From Diphasiastrum complanatum (taxonomy: Eukaryota; Streptophyta; Lycopodiopsida; Lycopodiales; Lycopodiaceae): 64,000 nt of DNA. The translations under genes and the position numbers were made by a program. The stretch lies in NCBI GenBank assembly GCA_029204225.1, contig CM055111.1, positions 8,972,188-9,036,187 on the forward strand, in the 5' to 3' direction. The notes beneath the pieces were generated by a model, which was not told where the DNA came from, did not search any database, and was given only the letters and a program-made list of their open reading frames with translations. Of the stretch, positions 22,400-34,400 are shown one piece after another (within the stretch, counting starts at the first letter, position 1; the number at the start of each line of letters is the position of its first letter).

Positions 22400-24060
22400 T
22401 ATTCTCCTTTTATAGGTCAAATATTTTGATGCAGGCTTCAGCGTACTCTAGATGATCTGCCACCCTTGTACAATTCTGTGTTGTTTGCAACTCCTTTGAT
22501 AGACTCTTGATCTTTTCTAAAGGTTGCAAATATTCATTATGCGCATCTGGCCTAGAGCAGATGGTAGTCTCAAAGGATAATTCCTTCAACTCGACGCGTT
22601 CTTCTTCGACTAGCATCTTGTCGTTTTTTATCGGAAGAAGAAACTCGATTCGTAGAGACTGCAGCTTCAAAGGATCAATTTGGATTGATCTCGAGCTGCT
22701 GCATAAGTGCAAGGCAGATTCTGCCCTTATTCTCCTCGCAATCTTTGCCTGAAGGGTGGTCTACAAAGTAATCTTCTTTGCCTTGACATTATTGAGCTTA
22801 GGGTTTAAAGAATCAAAATTTGTCTACAATTATGCAGACTTGGACTTTATTGCCTTATTGGTATCTTGATAAGATTGGGCTTCCTCGTTTGATCACTGGA
22901 GCATTCAGCCCAAAGAGCGATTTCGCTCAGTCAACAATTTGTTATCTGATTCCAGGGATTCAATTTTCTCAAGGAACATTTTAATGTTGCTGGTCATTTT
23001 GTCCGTATGCTGGAACAACTACATCATGTTATCTTAGATGTGTAGGTCATAACCATGTATCTTACCAACAATATCCTTGGCACCCAAGGAAAATTGATGG
23101 TACCACCTGTAAAAAAAAAAAATTTCGTGCTCATTCACGTTCGTGGCTTCCTCATCAACCCCTTTGCCTTTGTCTTACATCTGGGGGTCGGAGATGATGT
23201 CTTCGTCATCCATGGATGCAGGGCTCTTTGGCTTCTAAGAAGACCCGTCAGGGACGACTGCCAAAGTGTCGGCTGAGACAGAGGGCTCATTTATAATCTG
23301 CACAGCAGCATCCGAAACAGAGTCCTTCTGAACTGGAAGAGAGGTGCTGGCTGGTCTTGTGGAACAGAGGTGCTCTGTAGGAGGTTGGACAAATCACCCT
23401 GTTATGTTTCTGCCAATACACCCTGTTCTGTTTCTGTTAGGATGCCGAAATGGTTGCATAGTCGTGAGATGTGTGCCCCCACTACAACAAACTTCTTATG
23501 CTTAACCCAACGTAGAAATGCTTTGTAGGCAATAGTGCCAAAGCATACTAGCTGTCTTGCCAGTGCATCCACCAGTTATCCAAAATTTTGAGTTGAGATG
23601 GTAGCATCAGCATCAGTGATGAACAACATCTGGCTGGCATATTTGCAGAAGAACTTCATCTGCACATCCTTTACCATTGTGATTTTGTACCCTTTGCTTG
23701 GTACATAGTAGTTCGACAAAAAATAAGTCACTTCATCAAAGGAGTCCTTGGACATTGGATTGGCAGAGCCATCGGTAGGCAGTCCAAGGGCTTTAGAGAA
23801 CACAACTTCATTGATAGTGAATGTGTTGTTCCGTAGAGTAATCTGGAAATCAACATTTGTTACCGTATGAATAGAGTGAACAAGCACAGTGCTCATCTCC
23901 TATAAGACAATTGATGGATCCACTTTCAGATTGCCCAATCTGCATCGATCCAGCAAGGACTGAATTGTTGCAAGTCGGATTGAAGCTCGAGTTTTCTAGT
24001 TGATAGCAGTGCTGATGCTTGCGCTCGAATCCATATTGCTCGTTAATTTGCAAAATTGGT
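22400..24060 (-). pseudogene. Unknown long decayed minus-strand gene
   Basis: I do not recognise the protein. From ATG near 24,030 (MDSSASISTAIN) several consecutive open pieces line up in one direction: MSTVLVHSIHTVTNVDFQIT, then NEVVFSKALGLPTDG and KFFCKYASQMLFITDADATI, a middle part with few marks, and a C-terminal coiled coil rich in Glu/Lys/Leu (22,410-22,712). About eight stops or frame changes interrupt it. The pattern V-F-S-K-A-L-G-L-P resembles N-terminal regions of plant transposon-encoded proteins of unknown role. It may be an extra frame downstream of the gypsy pol to its right, or part of the CACTA element to its left. Confidence 0.35.
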
Positions 24061-24480
24061 AGAAGAATAATAGTGAGCGCGAGAGCAAGTGAGCGATGGA
24101 AAGCGAGAGCAAGTGAGCAGGAAAGATTGAGAGCAAAAAGAAAGTGTAAATTGCAAATAGAAAATTACAATGTTTAAATGATGAAGACAATGATTACGTG
24201 GCAACTTGATTTGACATCTGTCAAATTCATAAATAAAAAACGGTATCTTACCGATTTCTAAGATGGCTAAGAGATAATCTTAATTAGATTAAGACCATAA
24301 TCATGTCTTCGTAGTCATAAATGTTAACATAAATATGAATGACCTATGGGAACACGTGTACATTTATACATTCAATAAAAAGGATTTACCAAATCCAAAA
24401 ATAAACAATGTATAAAATAATAAATAGCAATTAAAAGATAAATATAAAAATTGAAGAAAAAAAAATTTGAGGTAGAATGT
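24061..24480. other. AT-rich upstream region
   Basis: Contains repeated GTGAGCGxGAGAGCAA words at 24,070-24,130, one G-box (CACGTG near 24,354) and an AT-rich stretch. Possible promoter of the unknown minus gene; no firm TATA box. Confidence 0.3.
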
Positions 24481-24549
24481 TTAAATGATACTCGAAAGAT
24501 TCTCCCCTCGCAATCCTTCGTTAGAGATAATATCTTTTCAATCTGGAAC

Positions 24550-26420
24550 TGTTAATACGCGTTGGCAAATATTCACCATTCCAACAACTGAAGTTGGACA
24601 TAACCGTTGTCAAATACTTCAATGACCTTATACGGTCCCATCCATCTCATATGTCACTTTCCAAGAAATTTCTGATGACGACTGTCATAGATCAAAGCAT
24701 AATCATCAATCTTAAGATCAACAATCTTGATATGAGTATCATGCTTTTTCTTTTGCTCCCCCTAGATTTTCTCTGTAACATCCTTCGAATTGTTTTGAGA
24801 TTCAGATAGTTCTTCAATAGTCAACAATCTTTTGTTAATACAATTTGCTTTTGCTCGTTGTGCTTGTATATGAAAAGTTGGCACCTCGAATTCAATCAGA
24901 AAAATTGGATGCATACCATATGTAAGAAAATAAGGAGTCTATTTCGTTGTAATCTTCTTTGTGTTTCTATATGCCCAAAGTACTGAGGGTAACTTTTGAT
25001 CCCAGTCTGTAGCATGTGCAACAATGATCTTATTCAGGATCTTGCATAGCATTCCATTAGCTCTCTCAGTTAACCCATTTGCTTTCAGATTATAAGAGGT
25101 TGTCATTCTGTGTTTCATCAAAAAATATATTTTTAGTAGTCAGATCGTATAATTAAGAAAATGGGTATCACAATCACTGACTAACTCAAGAGGACAACCA
25201 TAACATGTGATAATAGATTTGAATAGAAAAACAATGACAATTTTTGAATCGTTTCATTTCGTCGCTTCCGCTTCAACATTCTTCATTGCATAATCCGTTG
25301 CGACCTAAATATATCGACACTTGGTGTGTCGAGTTACTGGTCTTATTGGACCAACAAAGTCAATCCCCCACTTTTCAAATGGTGCAACAAGTGGTATGAT
25401 TGGCGTCAATGGCCAATTCATAGATTTGGTTGGTTTACCAGACCTCTGGCATGGATCACAAGATTGAATATAAGTAGAGACATCCTTAAACATGGTAGGC
25501 CACCAATATTTGGCGGTTGTAATCTTATTAACAATGTTCTTCAAAGTGAAATGTCCACCGACATCTTTGGAATCTAAGGCCCAAATATACCTTTGGAATA
25601 TCTTCAACTTCAAGACACCTTCTTAACTGATGATCTGCACCAAGCTTGTACAAAACATTGTTCATAATGATATAAGGTGCAACTTTGTATTGAAATATTG
25701 TCTTCTCCAAGTCACATCCTTCAAGATATATCTGATTTTTGAGATAAGTAATAATATCAGAATATAAAGAATTCGTAGAAGATATCTCGAATAAATGGTC
25801 ATCTAGAAAATCATCATTTAATGGTTCTTCAATCCTTCTCGTGCTAAGTCATGAAAGATAATCAACATTAGTATGATATTTTCCTTGATGAAGCTCAACT
25901 TGATAACTGAACTCTTGTAGCACCAAAACCCAGCGAGCTATTCGGCTAGATAAATCAAGTTTATCAACAAGATACTTCAAAGCATAATGATCAACATGGA
26001 ATATAAAAGCATATCCTAGCAAATAATGTTGAAATTTCTTTACATTAAAAATCACTCCTAGTGCACCCCTTTCTGTTGTCGAATAATTTTTCTCCAAGGA
26101 ACTAAGTTGCAGTGACTAGCATAGTATATTGGATGATCTTTCTTCTATTCGTCCTTCTGGCTCAGACAGACACCAATAGCAAATGTTGACACATCAACAT
26201 AACTATGAAATAGTATTGACCAATTAGTCTTAGAATTGGAGCATTTATCAGGCTTTGCTTAAGTTCTTCAAATGCTTTCTGTTGTTCTGCCGTCCAAATA
26301 TAAGCGACTTGCTTCTTAAGTAACTGTGTAAAGGTTGCAGCAATAGAGGCATGATTCTAGATAAATCTTTGACAACAAATGACTGTAATGATCTATTGTA
26401 ACTATCTGACTAGAGGGTGA
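24550..26420 (-). pseudogene. Ty3/gypsy pol: RNase H and integrase
   Basis: Minus strand in order: RNase H (MEKNYSTTERGALGVIFNVK, then H-V-D-H-Y-A-L-K-Y-L, about 26,097-25,849); the integrase HHCC region (GGHFTLKNIV...YWWPTM...CDPCQRSG); the core with GIDFVGPIRP; after a frame break GLTERANGMLCKILNK; and the C-terminal KWHMRWMGPYKVIEVF near 24,650. No chromodomain is visible, which suggests a non-chromovirus (Tat/Athila-like) lineage. Right of 26,100 only scraps of RT remain before the (CT)n array. Many stops. Confidence 0.8.
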
Positions 26421-26542
26421 TTTAAGCAATGTAAAAGAGATCGCTAGTAGACCCGAAGTCACTCACACTCAACAATGTGGAGAACAGAGATTAGAGGAAA
26501 TAACCTTAGATGCTCTATTCACTTCTTCAATCTCACAAGTAC

Positions 26543-26748
<206 letters not shown>

Positions 26749-26749
26749 G

Positions 26750-28440
26750 GACTCTTCTTTATCAAAAACCACCACCCTTGATCATGCTTAAAATAAACAT
26801 ATATGGTTTGAGGGTCCTAAAACTTTTTTGCAAACCCAAGTTTTCTTCATACTTTTCAAAAATATTTTCCCACCTTTTTTGGCTAGAAGGGAGCTTCCAC
26901 GATACTTCCTATGAAACCACTATATGTAGCTTGTTTTCGAAGGAGTTTCTTCTACTATACGGTGAGAAGAAGGTTGCGATGATCCAGTATAACCTACCAC
27001 ATACTTCAGAATGCACGTTATGTGATAAGCTGAGACAGAAGCTTCATAATGACCAGCAATGAAGCACTTCCTAACTCATGAATAATTGTTTGGTTTCAAG
27101 CTCCTCATCATGGATATGAATGGATGATATCTTGGTATAATAACTACAGTTTACATTATACGTTACTATCCTTCAATGGACAGCATGAATATGTGGTTGT
27201 TCCTTAAGTAACTAAGGGTTACGTACGTACTCCAAAAACGATGTTATTGTTGTTTCATACTTTTATCAAAACATACAACTCAATTGCTGGCACATTCTGT
27301 TTTTTATTACTATACCTCATGCTATAACCAGTTTCGTTATCATACTTGCAAATGACTGCTCTTGCAAAGGGAATACTACTATATATTAGCACTAACAAAT
27401 TGAACTTGCGCTCTCTGTAGCATCAAATATTACTACTATCTTCATTTTCGGTTAGGTTTGGCAGATTTGTAATAGCAGTGAATGGTAGGCTCTCGATAAA
27501 GTACTTACTTTCGCTTTCAAAAAGGCTGACAATAACATTATGAACAGTTTAATACTAAGGAAGGAAAAGAGCACTCGAGGGGACTAAAACATGGCATCCT
27601 CACAAGATACCACTGCTACAATCATCCAGGTAAGAATTTTCTGAACAATTTGGGTGGTTTTGCTCCATTGTTATTTCTTTGTGTTTGTCTTGTAAGTTGA
27701 ATGTTGAGGTGCCTTTGCTTACACAAAGGATATAGATTATCATTAAAATTCATGGATGTGTCATGAGCCAGCAATAATCTCAAACTAAAGTCAAAGTATG
27801 GCAATAACAGAATGTGGTAGTCATGTTGTTTAGAGATCGCCATTGCTAGATAGAAGTAGCAACACATTCTTGCCAATAGCACATTGGTATTCCATGCATT
27901 CTTTGCATGTCTCGATAGTAATTATTGACTAAGCAAAGGGTATCAGTGAATGGAGTGGGGTAACAGTAGATTATTGCTCTATACTTTTCTCATGGCATTG
28001 CATAAAGTGCACATCCAACACTCTCTTCCATCAATTGATTGCCAGGGTAGAAAGGTAGACATGGCGGCACATCAGAATCATCTCATCCATACTGTGAATT
28101 AATGTCTTCTACATCTCCACATTTTTCTCATCCATTGTCAGTTGCCATGTCTCAGTCTCTCACTCACACAATTTTCGGAAGTCGATTTCTTCTTCATGTG
28201 ATGGCTTCTTGAGGGAAAAGCTAATGATGATTTCTTTCTCTCTTGATCTTGATCTCCATAGCTATCAAAAAATGGGAGGCTTGTATACATGCTTTGATGA
28301 AGGGGGTGAGGGACCTTTCTCTTACTGGCACTTCCTAGTTTGGTCGCAACACACTTCTATGACTGTCATGTGTCCCCACAAGGTCTTTGATGTTGCCCAA
28401 CCTACCTACTCGCCCTCTTGGTTGCCAACCAACTAGCCAC
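26750..28440. other. No gene seen
   Basis: Scattered stops. The only suggestive item is an ATG at 27,591 followed by a GTAAGA donor 39 bp on, with no second exon I could find. Not called. Confidence 0.4.
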
Positions 28441-28457
28441 ATGGCATGCACAATTTT

Positions 28458-28518
28458 TGTTGAGAGGTGGAATGCTCTGATATCACATGTTGAGAGGTAG
28501 AACGCTCTGATACCACCT
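28458..28518 (-). other. Duplicated copia primer binding site
   Basis: Two tandem 30-bp units of the form TGTTGAGAGGTxGAAyGCTCTG. On the minus strand the right one contains TGGTATCAGAGC, complementary to initiator tRNA-Met, next to the LTR that starts at about 28,520. The left one has a one-base change (TGATATCAGAGC). Confidence 0.55.
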
Positions 28519-28519
28519 G

Positions 28520-29709
28520 ATGGAGAACGGAAGGATGATGGGAGAGAGAGAAATGGAGTGCGGAACAACTCTCCCACTATGGGCTACTACTAACTACCAA
28601 GAAGAACAATATGAAGAGATTGTAAATGCCAAACAAAATCACAGCTCGCGTTTTCAGGATAAGATCGTTAAAATAATTGCATACTCAAATAAGTTGTGAG
28701 TTATAGTCCATCATCGAAGAATATTGGGATTACCGTTAATCAATTTGAATGTGAAGGTTCAATATAGAAATAAAGTGACGGTGCAACAATATAGCGCTTG
28801 TTCCTCAGGCATCAAAGACAGCCATCGTCTAATCAAATTTTGAGGAGTCAGAGACGTCCATGATTTGATCAGACTGAGTGAACGAGCTGAGACAAAAAAT
28901 AGAAGAGTGTAATCAAATCACAACACTGAAATATCTATGTTAGACACATATATGAAAATCGTTGCTTCTATATTACACTGAATGCTTGTCATGGAGCAAG
29001 AGCAATGTGAATGGTTATAGCCTGAAAAGAGGTGTAAATTATATGCTAAATCTTCCGCTGTGTTGCACACCGCTAAATAAGAGTTGGAGATGTATTTATA
29101 CAGATCCTTGTTTATTACAAGAAGAACCATCTGTCGGATACTTCACGTACTTTGCATATTTTCAAAGTAGTTAAAACTGCCAATCGTTGAAGTAAAGTGG
29201 ACTTGTCGCAAACTTCACATTTTTTCAGAAGTTGCTAAGTGACTTAACTTGATGGTTGAAGTCATTGGAGATGGCCTGGTCTTCGATGTTATTCAAATAC
29301 TTTGACATACAAATGTAGAAAATATCAAGAATGGTTACCCTTAATTCGAAGATGAAGATCAAGCCGAAAGGTCGCAATAGTCGTCCTTCGAGTAGTTCGG
29401 CTAATTCAATTCTGTGTAAAAGTTGCAGGTGTTGGACTGCTGTGCAGAAACCTGTGTATTTTACCAAGTGTTATTCTGCACACAAAATGAGAGTAGTTTT
29501 GTAGGTGTTGCGGTCTGTGTTAAGAAACATGACTAAATATGCAGAGATAGCAAAACAAAAAATCGTAATTCTTGCAGGTATCAGATAAGTAGACATAAAA
29601 CCAAAATAGGTTGCATCTAATCCTAGATCAATGATCATAAAATGTGCAGAAAGATTCTTGAATAAATTCTATCACCAAGGAGAAAATTATGAGCTTAATT
29701 TCCAACAAT
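28520..29709 (-). repeat. Copia-type LTR (minus), isolated
   Basis: On the minus strand it starts TGTTGGAAATTAAGC at 29,709 and ends before the primer site at 28,518, about 1.2 kb. Internal blocks (for example AAAGACAGCCATCGTCT near 28,811) are shared with the LTR at 44.55-45.67 kb. No gag follows the primer site, so the element's body is lost. Confidence 0.6.
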
Positions 29710-30118
29710 TTAGTCCCATAAGTTTTAGATTATAACATCATCTTTGGCATGTATGTAAAAAAAAGGTGGTTTTTCTCATGTGCATGCATGTGGTGAAAAA
29801 TAAGGGTTCGCATGTAACGAGGTATTGGAGAATGACTTCATCATTAAATTTTTATTTTTACAATGATTATGTTGAATAAATCAACTACAATTGCTTCTAA
29901 TGCATCAAATTCAGCAAACTCATTCGGATATGGTAGCATAGAACATTCGAATATGGTAGCATAAGAAACAACTCTAAACTATAATGAATTGGAGAATGCC
30001 AAGGCACATAACATCTTGGCCGATTTGGCATGTGCCCTTAAATTTCATCTTATCTTACTATGCTTTCACAAATTCGAGGAGTTCCCTCCGTAGGGCAGGA
30101 CTGTACCATACCTTACAC
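29710..30118. other. No gene seen
   Basis: AT-rich; contains a short doubled word (ATTCGxATATGGTAGCATA) at 29,923-29,961. Nothing else. Confidence 0.4.
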
Positions 30119-30126
30119 ATGATTCG

Positions 30127-30615
30127 TTGAGAGTTATTCTATACATTGAAGGAGCAGATCTTCTTAAAAATAAAATGACATGTCACTTCACCATCAATCG
30201 ATTATGTCTATATTCGTTGAGAGTTCGATGCATTGTAAAAGGAGATCCGCTTAAAAACAAATGACATGTCACTTTACCATCTGTCGATTATGTCTATATT
30301 CGTTGAGAGTTCCATGCATTGTAAAAGGAGATCTGTTTAAAAACAAATGACATGTCACTTCACCATCTGTCCATTATGTCTATATTCCTAGAAAGTTCCA
30401 TGCACTGTAAAGAGGATTGCTTAAAAAGCAAATGACATGTCTATATTTCTTGAAAGTTCCATGCACTGTAAAAGGAGATCTGCTTAAAAAACAAATGACA
30501 TGTCACTTCACCATCTGTCGATTATGTCTATATTCATTGAGAGTTCCATGGAATGCAAGAGGAGATCTTCTTAAAAACAAATTACATGTCAGTTCACCGT
30601 TTGTCGATTACGTCT
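30127..30615 (+). repeat. 86-bp tandem repeat, six copies
   Basis: The unit runs TCGTTGAGAGTTCCATGCAT ... GACATGTCACTTCACCATCT ... GATTATGTCTATAT. Copies start near 30,128, 30,214, 30,300, 30,386, 30,447 and 30,534. The fourth has an internal deletion of about 25 bp. Copies agree at most positions. It ends about 290 bp before the RAD9 ATG. Confidence 0.9.
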
Positions 30616-30908
30616 GACATGCACAAGGAACAAGGTGAACACACCATGTATTCCCAACACTCACTAGGGTGCCGTTCGGCCCACTAGGCTAGTTGATTAC
30701 TCTAGATCTAGCTCTCACTCCCCAAGTAGAGTCTAGACCTTCCCACGAGCTCTATAGTCGATGAGAGGCTTTATAGGGTTTTAGCTTTTTTTGAGTTCCA
30801 ACTTTCAAATAAAGAACCTTAAAATAAAGAGGAAGTCTGAAGAATACTCACGAGTACCGATTTCATTCATGATCACGATCGAGGAGTAGTCGATACGTCG
30901 ATACATCG

Positions 30909-33528
30909 ATGGAGTGCGTTCTGAGCGGAAACCAGATCAAGAGCTTTCATCGTGCCATTGTTTGTTACGCTCGCGTTGGAACAGAGTTGCTTGTTGAAGC
31001 TCTTCCGGACAAGGTACTCCAGTTGCCCTGCTTCATCGCATTCTGCATTTAGGACTTTATAGCTCCACAGTCAATTGCAAATCTTCAACTCACAATTAAA
31101 CAGTATTGGTATAGCCATATGAGCAAAGGTAATAGATCTTGAAGTAGTTTCTTACATTTTCGGCTATTGCACTTGTGTGAAGTTCAAAACATAATTGACT
31201 CTAGGTCAAAGTTGAGCTTCATAATTTGCTACAAGTCATTTGATCAAGCGAGAGTTAGACATGAGCTGAGTTTGTAGGCTGTTTCACTTCCCAGAAGACG
31301 AGAAATATCGTTTCCGAGACTGTCAATTGACATTCTTTTGTTTGGAGAATCCATTCCAAGAATTGAAGATTTGGACTCTTCAGTTACGTCTGAATTGCTC
31401 TGCGCATAGTTTTGGGGTTAAAGAAAGTGCATCAGCGTCTAATAAGTCTTAGTGTTTTCCTTGTTATGCAACCTAGGAAATTTCAAAATTCTTGGTATAA
31501 CATTCCAGTACAATAAAACTTTTGAAACTTGTTAGCATATATAATCAGTACAATTTAGTACTTGTGGCCTTTTTTTTGACATGTGGCGATGTATGCAGTT
31601 AGTATTACGAACATTAAACGCATCTCGCTCAGCTTTCTTGGCTGTAACATTCAAAAGCCACTTTTTCGATACATTACAGCTCTCAGTACCAGCTGCACAA
31701 TGCAGTATGCTCTTGAAGGTAAGATTGCAAAGAAGCATCCAGGCACAAATGAATATGCCAAGACTCATCAGAAATTTTACAGCTAATTTTGGATTTTTCA
31801 TATTCACACCATCTAGCCTGTATGTGGAGTTTCATTTGTGTGTATGTACTATGTATTGAAATAGCTTTCATTTTGCGATTCTTTGTTTACGATCAAATGA
31901 CATGGTTTCATGTTTTTTTTCTTCCGATTATCAAGTCCGTTTGCACAATATTTAGGACGCCAGCCAGTATGCAGCGCTTGTCAATTAAATTGCCCGACAG
32001 GGATGCAGACAAAGTTCAGTGGACGCTTTTATGCTTCAACGGTAGGGAGGGTTCGTCCTATCCTTCTAGGGTTTAGTTCAATTAAGTACTCTATACCAGA
32101 CACTTGCATAATGCTGGACATTTCCTGTTGTAGTATTGACGTAGACCGGGCTTTGACGTTTTCAGGACTTAAGAAAACATATTGGATATCGTGTAACAAT
32201 GGCACCGAGATGCAAGATGTAGCTATAAGCCGTAGGGACTTTCCTAATAATTTGGTGGTCAAGCCCCGTGACTTGACTAGGTTACTGGCGAATTTTCAAT
32301 CGTCTCTTCAAGAAATCACCCTTATAGCAACTGAAAGCTCTATGACGCCAACAGATCCAATGACTGCCTCAGAAGCAAAAGCTTTGGAATTAAGAAGCTA
32401 CATTGACCCAGTGAAAGGTGTGGGTTGTGTCTTTTTTGTAAATGAATTGTCGTTTCTAACCATTAATCTCCTTTACACTGCAGATTTATTTTGTGAACAG
32501 TTCTTGACTTATCTGAAACGGCAGTGCTGAGTTTGCACCGCAGAGAACACAGATGGTGCATTGCATACACAGCTTTGGATTGATCCAACAGAAGAACTGC
32601 AAGATTATACTCATACAGGCGATGCGGTTGATGTTACATTTAGCCTCAAAGAGCTCAAGGTGCATAGAAGATTTCTCGTTTTGAATTTATAAATGAAATA
32701 TCACAAAAGCATCATTTCAGAGTGTTGATTGATTGAGCCAAACAGCCAAATGAGAAGCTAGTTGGCTGGTGATGGCACTATGGCACTCTCTGAATTGTGC
32801 TACCAGCATTTCCAGCTCGAATAGACTTAATATACCTTGTGGTCCCCAAGATTTCGTTTAAGCTTTAGAGCTGACAGGCATTGATTGAATGAGTTCTTTT
32901 CATAGGGCATAAGATTGTCCCTTTGTGGATCGTTTCTGTCAATGGCTTACTGTATGTTGTGCCAGGATATTGATTCTTTTTTTGTGTCAGATAGTTGAGA
33001 TCAGATGTCTTAGTAGTGACATTCATACAACTAGTTACCAATGGTGGGTTTCATGTATGATGATTTGGATATATTGTTGTGCATTCTGGCTTTTTGAGTT
33101 AGCAGTTTTGTCTTATAGAACATTGCCTAGTGTGGATTACATTAGTTATGTCGATTTCTCTGACGGTTGACGATTTCTGGATTATCATTTTCATTTAGTA
33201 GCAATGTTTTTCTGTATCCTAAGTGTTGCATGATTCTCCTAGGCTTTTACGGCTTTCTGCGAGGGAGCTGAGGCAGACATTCACATGTTTTTTGAGAAAG
33301 CTGGCAAGTATGGTGGCACAGCTCTCGGTTATTAGGTAGAAACTTGATTTTTCAGTGAGCTTGTCCAAGATCTTTCTAAAAGGTTTGATGCAGATGTTTG
33401 CTAAAGGTAGCCTATACAAATATCTGGGCTTGAAATTTTAGCAATGATAATTTTGAAGGTTCGTTTTGATAGCTCGAGAATTTTTGCTGCATTTTTGTGC
33501 TTGCAGGCCTATTCTTTTAGCCCCTTGA
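30909..33528 (+). pseudogene. RAD9: RAD9 checkpoint clamp subunit, truncated
   Basis: RAD9 is one subunit of the RAD9-RAD1-HUS1 clamp loaded at DNA damage. Seven exons with conventional splice sites and consistent phase: 30909-31013, 31599-31718, 31936-32041, 32166-32417, 32544-32659, 33243-33307, 33507-33528. Signature segments: LSGNQIKSFHRAIVCYARVG at the start, TLNASRSAFLAVTFKSHFFD, RLSIKLPDRDADKVQWTL, GLKKTYWISC, ANFQSSLQEITLIATE, LRSYIDPVK, LHTQLWIDPTEE, VDVTFSLKELK and HMFFEKAG. After K-P-I-L-L-A-P a TGA (33,526) ends the frame, two codons before F-G-L and a second TGA. About 260 residues remain; plant RAD9 proteins are longer, with a phosphorylated C-terminal tail. The last part of the PCNA-like domain and the tail are missing, so it is either a recent pseudogene or a gene cut at its 3' end. 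The family call is strong. Confidence 0.85.
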
Positions 33529-33823
33529 TTTGGCTTATGAATTGAAATATCTTAATAAGCATACATCACATCACAATTTTATCACATTTCAAGCCACATA
33601 GAGGGGCTGAAATGAGGCCCCCTCCAATTGGGAACCTTCACTTATGCACGAAATCACCAACAATTGTCAATCACATTATATGATTCATCGCTCATCAACG
33701 AATCAAAAGAGAAATGTTTATACATTTAAAAAAAAGTTTCTTATTTATGCAATTCTATAGTCCCTACTTCTCGCAAAACAACCCTAGCAATAAATTCATT
33801 GTACTTAAAGAAAAAATTGGCAT

Positions 33824-33854
<31 letters not shown>

Positions 33855-34400
33855 CTCCACTATCCCAATGGATTCTAGGAGAGCTTTGAATCCCCTTGTT
33901 CCATGTTCAACATCGTCAAATAAGAGAGTGTCGATTGTTGAGAGAGAGGAATGGAAAGAGTTGTGCTTCTAGTGTCTCTCCCAATGATTAAATTTTTTTC
34001 TTGAGAGCATTCGTGCATGAAAAATAAAAGATGCGCAAAGGGAGAGAGGTGGAAGTGTACCTCTGTCGGCGGGCCACCCTTCGTACCTCATGCAAACATT
34101 CAATACAAAGCTATGCATCTAGGCTTTCAATACCAATGTTGATGTAATATTTCTTGACAATGTGCATTTATAACACTTGCTTTTATTATATGTACTAAGG
34201 TTTTTCTCATGCATGAAGGGGACAACATCACCTTAGTGTCTCCCTTGAACCTTGTCCAATAAATGTTCCATTCTTCTTTGCTCTTATGTAACTTTTGTTT
34301 CCCATGACATCGACATAACCTACGATCTTCCTAGTTGCATCCTTGTGGTCATTCTCCTGTTTGACTTATTTTAGCATATTGTCCATTGTGCAGTTCCCAT
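33529..34400. other. No gene seen
   Basis: Downstream of the RAD9 break. I found no later RAD9 exon. It holds a short (GA)n run at 33,823-33,846 and AT-rich sequence. Confidence 0.4.

Noticed and set aside
23481-23500. CACTACAACAAACTTC as a CACTA terminus
   Set aside because: It lies within the unknown minus-strand frame, with no matching inverted end or 3-bp target duplication.
27591-27632. First exon of a gene (ATG then GTAAGA donor)
   Set aside because: Thirteen codons only, with no matching second exon found downstream.
30127-30615. CRISPR or protein-coding repeat
   Set aside because: The 86-bp unit has no separate spacer and no continuous reading frame; it is a plain minisatellite.
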